From CAZQVN01 sp964596775 (lineage in GTDB: Bacteria; Eisenbacteria; RBG-16-71-46; JABDJR01; JAWXBZ01): a stretch of DNA of 17,906 nucleotides. A program made the translations under genes and the position numbers. Shown piece after piece: positions 13,376-17,906 of the stretch; the first letter of the stretch is position 1; each line of letters starts with the position of its first letter. The notes under the pieces were generated by a model, which was not told the origin of the DNA, searched no databases, and worked only from the letters and a program-made list of their open reading frames with translations. Location of the stretch: positions 1 to 17,906 of the forward strand of contig CAZQVN010000069.1 in NCBI GenBank assembly GCA_964596775.1, in the 5' to 3' direction.

Positions 13376-15170
13376 ATCCGCCGCCGCCGGCGACTCCGGA
13401 CAGCTCAGGATCGTTTCGCTGCACGCGGACGACGGAGTGCCGCCTCCGCTTTCCGCGGCCGGTCTTGCCGCACTGCACGCCACGTCGAGCGTCGAAAGCC
13501 TGTGCCGGCTGTTCGGGACCGTGCTGCGCAAGGCGAATTTCAGCGACAAGATCAGCCTGCTGAAGTGCCGCCCCGACGCCGCCCGCATGGACCTTGTCTT
13601 CTCCACGGAAATTCTTCCCGAGCTGTGGCCGGACATGACGTTCGGCACCTCCGATCCGCTGTTCGCGAACATCGCTTCGGGCGACTACTTTTGCGCGCCG
13701 GGAATGCCGCCGCTCGAGGTCAAGTGGCGGGACCGTTCGGTTCCCGTGTTCGTCATGGCCCCGCTGCGTTCCGCGCAGGGCGATACCCCCGCCGGCTGCC
13801 TTCTCGTTCACGGAAGCCACTCCGCACCGGTGGAAAACTGGAACATGGCCCGCCCGGCCCTCACGCACTTCGAGCTCGCCCTGGAGCGGTTGTACCGGAT
13901 CGAGGAGACCCGGCGCGGCGGGTCCAGGAACGACGAAGCGCTGATGGCCATGAACGAAATGGGCGCCCTGATGGGCACGCTGGATCTGCCCATCCTCCTC
14001 ACGAAGATTCTCGAGCTCACCCTGCGGTTGTCCGGAGCCGATGTCGGTTCGCTGGTTCTTCGCACAAAGGACGGCGGAATCGAGTCGCGGGTCGAGTGGG
14101 GCCTGTCCCGTGGGGATGCGCTGTCCATCCGGCGTCAGGACGGAGAGTCGCTCGTGGAAGCGTGCATGCGGACCGGGGAAGCCGAGTACATCCAGAACGT
14201 CTATCTGGATCCCCGTCTCGACACGGGCGCGGGTTCGCTGCCCCTGGATTCGATCATCGTCCTGCCCCTGACAACCGGGAACGGTACTCTCGGTGCCATC
14301 AATGTCGTCAACGTCTCGGAGCAGTCCGGATTCAACGAAGCCCGGCTGTCCACCGTGATCACCATTTCAACCCTCGCGGCCATAGCCGTCGAGAATGCCC
14401 GCTATCATGAAGAGGCTCTTGAAAACGAGAAGCTCAAGGAACAGGCGCGGATCGCGGAGAGAATCCAGACCGGCTTCTTCCCGAAGCAGGTTCCGGAACT
14501 GCCCGGGCTCGAACTGGCCGGCAAGACCGCACCGGCCCAGTTCGTCGGCGGCGACTATTACGACTTCATCGATTTCGGTGACGGTCGCCTGGGTGTGGCC
14601 GTCGGCGATGTCTCCGGACATGGAATCTCGTCCGGCCTGGTCATGACCATGACGCGGACGCTGTTCCGCGCCGCGGCGCAGACCGGCGCGGCGCCCGGGG
14701 AACTGCTGGCCACGCTCAACAACCATCTGGCCTCCGACAACCTGAACGGCGCGTTCGTGACGTTCATGTACGCCGTTCTGGACGCTTCCACCGGCCGGGT
14801 CTGCATGGCGTCGGCCGGCCATACGCCGCTCGTTCACCATCGTGCCGGCGACGGATCCTTTGCCGAGATCGGCCCGGAGGGACTGCCGCTCGGTCTGTTC
14901 GAGGGCGCGGAGTATGCGGAAGAAACGTTTTTCGTGGCTCCCGGTGATCGCCTTCTGCTCCTCACCGACGGCATTGTCGAAGCGATGAGCCCGGGCAGGG
15001 AGCCGTTCGGCGATGACCGCCTGAAGAAGTTTCTGGCCGATCTCGGCGATCGCCCGGCCAATGAGACCCTCGATGCCCTCCACGACCAGGTTCTCGATTT
15101 CACTTCGCCCGATCTTCCGCACGACGACCTGACGACGGTCCTCATCCGCGTTTTTCCCCGCCCGGCCTGA
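13362..15170 (+). CDS. GAF-domain SpoIIE/RsbU-type PP2C serine phosphatase
   Basis: A 602-residue soluble phosphatase. Residues about 30-180 form an unrecognised N-terminal domain, possibly a divergent GAF. A GAF sensor domain lies at about 200-350 (MGTLDLPILLTKILELTLRLSGADVGSLVLR through AIAVENARYHEEAL), then a short coiled linker. The PP2C domain follows: FVGGDYYDF (D398), VAVGDVSGHG (D416), ASAGHTPLV, LLTDGIVEA (D536) and PHDDLTTV (D588-D589), so all metal-binding Asp appear present. Such enzymes usually dephosphorylate anti-sigma-factor antagonists; none is encoded here. The start is inferred as TTG 13362 with GAGGTG upstream, overlapping the HDOD gene by 14 bases. A later GTG at 13437 is the alternative. 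Confidence 0.88.
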   Translation: MSRTESAAAGDSGQLRIVSLHADDGVPPPLSAAGLAALHATSSVESLCRLFGTVLRKANFSDKISLLKCRPDAARMDLVFSTEILPELWPDMTFGTSDPLFANIASGDYFCAPGMPPLEVKWRDRSVPVFVMAPLRSAQGDTPAGCLLVHGSHSAPVENWNMARPALTHFELALERLYRIEETRRGGSRNDEALMAMNEMGALMGTLDLPILLTKILELTLRLSGADVGSLVLRTKDGGIESRVEWGLSRGDALSIRRQDGESLVEACMRTGEAEYIQNVYLDPRLDTGAGSLPLDSIIVLPLTTGNGTLGAINVVNVSEQSGFNEARLSTVITISTLAAIAVENARYHEEALENEKLKEQARIAERIQTGFFPKQVPELPGLELAGKTAPAQFVGGDYYDFIDFGDGRLGVAVGDVSGHGISSGLVMTMTRTLFRAAAQTGAAPGELLATLNNHLASDNLNGAFVTFMYAVLDASTGRVCMASAGHTPLVHHRAGDGSFAEIGPEGLPLGLFEGAEYAEETFFVAPGDRLLLLTDGIVEAMSPGREPFGDDRLKKFLADLGDRPANETLDALHDQVLDFTSPDLPHDDLTTVLIRVFPRPA

Positions 15171-15189
15171 GTCCGGCCCGGACGGATTG

Positions 15190-15218
15190 TTGAGCCGCCT
15201 TCGAGGCGGGGGTATTCT
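15190..15218 (+). promoter_or_regulatory. Candidate promoter giving a leaderless glycosyltransferase-TPR mRNA
   Basis: TTGAGC (15190-15195), a 17-base spacer and TATTCT (15213-15218). Transcription would begin at about 15225, exactly at the ATG. The spacer contains a perfect 6-bp inverted repeat CCGCCT-TCG-AGGCGG (15195-15209). It could be an operator, or a weak terminator of the upstream gene, but it lacks a T-tract. Confidence 0.42.
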
Positions 15219-15224
15219 CCCGGC

Positions 15225-17450
15225 ATGAAACTGTCTTCGATCGCCGTGGGGCTGATCGTGGCGGCCGCGATCCTGCTGCGACTGCTCCACGACGTGTCGA
15301 TGTCCGCCACCCCGTTTTTCGCACACCCCGGGCTCGACGCGCAGTGGCACATCGAATGGGCCCGCGGCATGCTGACCGGAACCCAGCCGGCGGCGCCCTA
15401 CTTTCGTCCTCCCGGGTACGTCTTCTTCCTGGCCGCGGTCTTTCGTTTGCTGGGTGATGGTCCGTGGCCGATCCACATCGTCCAGGCGCTTCTGGGCGGT
15501 CTCACGACCTGGCTCGTCTACTTGCTGGCCCGCCGTTTCCATGGCCGGCCGGTTTCCGTCACCGCCGCTCTCCTGACGGCTCTGAACGGATCGCTGATCT
15601 ACTTCGACGGCGAACTTCTCGCCACGGCTCTGGCCATTCCGATGTTCCTGGCGGCCCTCATTCTTGCGGCCCGGGCCCGCAGTTCCTCGGGCTGGTTCAT
15701 CGCCGGCCTCGCGTTCGGCGCGGGTGCGGTGGTCGTGCCGACCATTCTCGCGGTGGTCGCGGCGCTGTCCGTGGTGCTGGTCGTCACGCGACCGCGGCCG
15801 GACGCCGCCCCGGAGGCCTTGTCGGGACGCTCCGCGCGGAGCGCCCGCCGGTCCGGGCAAGGACGTCCGGCGGGCCGGGAAGCCTCCCGCTTTCCCGGAG
15901 GTGGTTTGCCCTCGGCGGCACCTCTGCTGGTGGGAGCGCTCGTTGCCCTGGCGCCGATCGTGGTGCGCAATGGCGTGGTCGCGGGGGACTGGACGTTCGC
16001 GAGTTCGGGAGGGGTCAATTTCTACGCGGGCAATCACGCATCCGCCACCGGCCTGTCCGTTGTTCTACCCGAGTTCAGGACGCAACCCGGATGGCGCGAC
16101 TTCGTGCGCACGACCGAAGCCGCGGCGATCGCCGAAGCTGGTCGCCCCCTCAAGCCCTCCGAGGTGTCTTCCCACTACGTGAGGAAGGGGCTCGACTTCT
16201 GGGTGGCCCGGCCGGTGCAGGCCGCCGGACTCCAGATGAAAAAGTTCTATTATCTCCTGAACGGCCACGCCCATCCGAACAACCGCGACCTCTACAGTGT
16301 TCGTGCGTCCTCCCCGGTGCTGGCCGCACTGCTCTGGCACGCCGGGCCGTTTCATTTTCCCTTCGGGCTGATCCTGCCCCTGGCCGGGCTGGCTTTGTTC
16401 CGCGCGCGACCCGGACCTCCCCGCCTGCTCGTTCTGTATCTGCTCGCCTACGGCGGTGCCGTAACTCTTTTCTTCGTGACCGAGCGATACCGCCTGCCTC
16501 TCGTCCCGGTTCTCCTGATCCTTGCGGCGTCCGGACTGATCGAGTTCCTGAGAGCGCCCCTTCGTCACCGGAACAGCCTTGCGGCGGCGACCCTCCTGCT
16601 GGTGGCCGCCAACACCCATGCCTTCGGGGCGGGCGCATCCAACCCGCTGCAGGAGGAACTCCGGGTCGGCGAGGCGTACTTCGAGGCGGGAGAGTTCGCA
16701 GCCGCGGCGGATCGTTTCCGCGGCGCCGCGGAAACCTGGCCCGCCTCCCCCGAGCCCTGGTCGCGCCTGGGCGGGGCGCTGCAGGCTTCCGGGCAGGCGG
16801 AGGCGGCCGTGTCGGCCTGGAAGCGGGCCGCGGACGCCGGATCACCGGACCCGCTTCTCTGGTTCAATCTCGGGACCGGCTATCTGGCAATGGGGCGTTT
16901 CCGGGAGGCCGTTGCGGCACTGCAAAGGTCCTCGGAAATCGATGACGGCGGTTCTGGCGTGTGGGTGAACCTTGGCCTGGCCCGGAGCGCTCTCGGTGAT
17001 GCGGCTGGAGCCATGAAGGCGCTGGATCGGGCCCTTCAACGGGAGCCCGGCCAGCCGAAGGCCCTTTCCGAGCGCGGTCGCCTCCTGGCTCTGGCCGGGG
17101 ACGATGCCGGAGCGCGGAATGCATGGATCGAGGCGCTGAAGTCGGACTCGACATCGCTGGAGATCCGTCTGAATCTCGCCGTTCTGGCGATCGGAAGCGG
17201 CCGGTTCGAGGACGCCGACCGGTGGATCGCGGAAGCCCGCCGGATCGCGCCGCGCGACCCGGTGGCCTGCTTTCACCAGGCGCGTCTCGCTGCGGCCCGT
17301 GGCGACCTTGCCCAGGTTCAAGCGCGCCTGGCGGAAGCGATGGCGCTCGGGTTTCCGGTTCGGGACGCGGTCCACGGAGATCCGGTTTTTGAGCCGTATC
17401 GATCCCTCCCGGAGATCCGTGCTCTCCTGGAGACACAGACGACCCGTTGA
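15225..17450 (+). CDS. Membrane glycosyltransferase-like protein (PMT/family 39 type) with C-terminal TPR domain
   Basis: A 741-residue polytopic membrane protein. Residues about 1-470 contain many hydrophobic segments, beginning with an N-terminal membrane helix (LSSIAVGLIVAAAILLRLL). An acidic motif in HPGLDAQWH (D38) sits in the first extracytoplasmic loop, the place of the catalytic Asp in lipid-phosphate-sugar-dependent (GT-C) transferases. YFRPPGYVFFLA and TERYRLPLVPVLLILAASG are typical of this superfamily. From about residue 475 to 735 there are roughly seven TPR-like helix pairs (WSRLGGALQASGQAEAAVSAWKRA, WFNLGTGYLAMGRFREAVAALQRS and others). Residues about 188-225 are a polar Arg/Gly/Ser-rich loop encoded by stacked palindromes. 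Sugar donor and acceptor are unknown. No neighbouring glycan genes are present. Confidence 0.82.
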   Translation: MKLSSIAVGLIVAAAILLRLLHDVSMSATPFFAHPGLDAQWHIEWARGMLTGTQPAAPYFRPPGYVFFLAAVFRLLGDGPWPIHIVQALLGGLTTWLVYLLARRFHGRPVSVTAALLTALNGSLIYFDGELLATALAIPMFLAALILAARARSSSGWFIAGLAFGAGAVVVPTILAVVAALSVVLVVTRPRPDAAPEALSGRSARSARRSGQGRPAGREASRFPGGGLPSAAPLLVGALVALAPIVVRNGVVAGDWTFASSGGVNFYAGNHASATGLSVVLPEFRTQPGWRDFVRTTEAAAIAEAGRPLKPSEVSSHYVRKGLDFWVARPVQAAGLQMKKFYYLLNGHAHPNNRDLYSVRASSPVLAALLWHAGPFHFPFGLILPLAGLALFRARPGPPRLLVLYLLAYGGAVTLFFVTERYRLPLVPVLLILAASGLIEFLRAPLRHRNSLAAATLLLVAANTHAFGAGASNPLQEELRVGEAYFEAGEFAAAADRFRGAAETWPASPEPWSRLGGALQASGQAEAAVSAWKRAADAGSPDPLLWFNLGTGYLAMGRFREAVAALQRSSEIDDGGSGVWVNLGLARSALGDAAGAMKALDRALQREPGQPKALSERGRLLALAGDDAGARNAWIEALKSDSTSLEIRLNLAVLAIGSGRFEDADRWIAEARRIAPRDPVACFHQARLAAARGDLAQVQARLAEAMALGFPVRDAVHGDPVFEPYRSLPEIRALLETQTTR
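15829..15898. repeat. Cluster of three back-to-back inverted repeats inside the glycosyltransferase gene
   Basis: A perfect 14-bp palindrome (GCTCCGCGCGGAGC, 15829-15842) is followed at once by a 9-bp stem (GCCCGCCGG 15843-15851 with CCGGCGGGC 15867-15875). A 7-bp stem comes next (CCGGGAA 15875-15881 with TTCCCGG 15892-15898). It encodes the polar loop between two membrane helices, in frame, and resembles a palindromic element inserted into a coding region. Confidence 0.6.
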
Positions 17451-17554
17451 AGTCCTGGTGGCATCGTCATCATTGCCCTGTGGATGTCGATCCCGGCCGG
17501 TCCACGGAGGCCAGCGGCCAGGCCTGCGGCGGCCCACCGATCTCCTGATTCCGG

Positions 17555-17618
17555 AAAGAGAAAAGGCGAACCGGCCCGGGGAGTTCTGTTCCAGTGTTCC
17601 GGAATGGGCCGATTCGCC
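17555..17618 (-). terminator. Candidate intrinsic terminator on the minus strand
   Basis: Read on the minus strand, GGCGAA and GGCCC (separated by a 2-base mismatch) pair with GGGCC and TTCGCC across a loop of about 28 bases. A T-rich tail TTTTCTCTTT (17564 down to 17555) follows immediately. It would stop transcripts coming from the right, facing the plus-strand glycosyltransferase gene. Confidence 0.5.
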
Positions 17619-17695
17619 ATGTGCTGGGACTGCAACGTCATCCGAATGAAGGGTCATGCATGCCGGCTGTCGGAACCGCAAGGTCCTGCCGGCAG

Positions 17696-17796
17696 AAAAA
17701 CCGATCGGCTGGGCGTGGTTCCCATCGGCTTACATCCGCCCACGCGAGAAGCACCCCCCGTCCATTAGGTGCTTCTCGACCACCCCAGCCGATCGG
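17696..17796 (-). ncRNA. Candidate structured RNA with a three-way junction and terminal T-tract
   Basis: Three perfect stems nest as a junction. P1 is 13 bp (17701-17713 with 17784-17796). P2 is 5 bp (CGTGG 17714-17718 with CCACG 17740-17744), with an inner CGG/CCG pair (17726-17728 with 17736-17738). P3 is 11 bp (17745-17755 with 17768-17778). P1-P2 and P2-P3 abut without unpaired bases, and 5 bases separate P3 from P1. On the minus strand P1 is followed by TTTTT (17700-17696), as in an RNA ending in its own terminator. I do not recognise the family. It may be a small RNA, a leader element or a terminator of a gene to the right. Strand is inferred from the T-tract only. Confidence 0.5.
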
Positions 17797-17841
17797 ACTC
17801 AGATCGGAGTCGTACCGTGATCGTGTTCTCGGGGTAACCAT

Positions 17842-17874
17842 GGCTCGGCCCGGGATCAACTCCCGGGCCGAGCC
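17842..17874. repeat. Strong 14-bp hairpin
   Basis: GGCTCGGCCCGGGA (17842-17855) pairs perfectly with 17861-17874 across the loop TCAAC. No T-tract follows on either strand, so classical intrinsic termination is uncertain. A stable mRNA 3' end or bidirectional barrier is possible. Confidence 0.6.
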
Positions 17875-17879
17875 GGGTC

Positions 17880-17902
17880 GGAGGTGGTCGCGTACCGCCT
17901 CC
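17880..17902. repeat. 9-bp hairpin at the window edge
   Basis: GGAGGTGGT (17880-17888) pairs with ACCGCCTCC (17894-17902), with one T-G wobble and the loop CGCGT. It lies six bases after the 14-bp hairpin, so the two form a tandem pair. The sequence ends four bases later, so the context is unknown. Confidence 0.5.
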
Positions 17903-17906
17903 AGGT

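Larger units (their letters stand above)
17451..17906. other. Gene-free, inverted-repeat-rich region at the right end
   Basis: No convincing coding sequence is seen in these 456 bases. An open frame at 17484-17768 lacks a ribosome binding site and is Arg/Pro-rich and low in recognisable order. The region instead contains a terminator-like stem at 17565-17618, a possible three-way-junction RNA at 17701-17796, a 5-bp hairpin (GACTC/GAGTC, 17796-17811) and two strong hairpins at 17842-17874 and 17880-17902. Confidence 0.6.

Noticed and set aside
14367..16037. 556-codon minus-strand frame opposite the phosphatase and glycosyltransferase
   Set aside because: It crosses two unrelated genes and their intergenic promoter, and its product is low-complexity Arg/Gly-rich sequence.
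17484..17768. 94-codon plus-strand frame with a Cys-containing stretch (GRFAMCWDCNVIRMKGHACR)
   Set aside because: The Cys cluster was tempting as a small zinc-binding protein, but there is no ribosome binding site, the rest is Arg/Pro-rich, and the frame overlaps two strong RNA-like stem structures.
17701..17796. tRNA or SRP RNA gene
   Set aside because: The stems do not have tRNA arm lengths, a T-loop or an anticodon arm, and the conserved SRP loop sequence is absent.
17800..17811. Sequencing-adapter remnant (AGATCGGA)
   Set aside because: Only eight bases match the common adapter start and the sequence then diverges; it is part of a local GACTC/GAGTC hairpin.

Overview
The window is a high-GC bacterial segment, probably from a metagenome-assembled genome: it contains a run of exactly 100 N inside a tandem repeat, which looks like a scaffolding gap. 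The F1 ATP synthase genes, TsaD, orphan receiver proteins, a SpoIIE-type phosphatase and GTG/TTG starts with GGAG-type ribosome binding sites fit a free-living bacterium, but the sequence alone does not fix the phylum.

Layout. Positions 1-3811 (+) hold the end of an ATP synthase operon: the 3' part of atpA, then atpG, atpD and atpC, and a metallo-beta-lactamase-fold hydrolase whose GTG start overlaps the atpC stop. From 3789 to about 4037 lies a 37-bp tandem repeat that begins inside the hydrolase's last codons, is interrupted by the N gap, and ends just short of the stop of a convergent gene. Positions 4040-5405 (-) carry two adjacent genes of an unrecognised mostly helical family; they are divergent paralogues that align almost residue for residue at both ends. 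Position 5657 starts tsaD (+), perhaps on a leaderless transcript.

Positions 6689-8307 hold two receiver proteins: one fused to an atypical GGDEF domain, one stand-alone. Next come a class II glutamine amidotransferase-like protein (8508-9242, +), a small DsrE-like protein (9295-9657, -) and a long-chain acyl-CoA synthetase (9944-11758, +). Positions 12023-15170 form a translationally coupled pair: a receiver-HDOD protein and a GAF-SpoIIE/PP2C phosphatase. Positions 15225-17450 encode a membrane glycosyltransferase-like protein with C-terminal TPR repeats. The last 456 bases hold no convincing gene but many strong inverted repeats, including a candidate three-way-junction RNA.

How it fits together. 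Three orphan receiver genes, with no histidine kinase in the window, each follow a motif resembling a sigma-28 (FliA/SigD) promoter: T(T/C)AA, 15-16 nt, then NCCGATA. The phosphatase gene would be co-transcribed with the third. This suggests a shared signalling regulon, possibly tied to motility or surface behaviour; that is an inference. The most unusual signals are this shared promoter pattern, the structured RNA near the right end, the paralogue pair of unknown function, the coding-derived repeat array at 3789-4037, and a cluster of palindromes inside the glycosyltransferase coding sequence.
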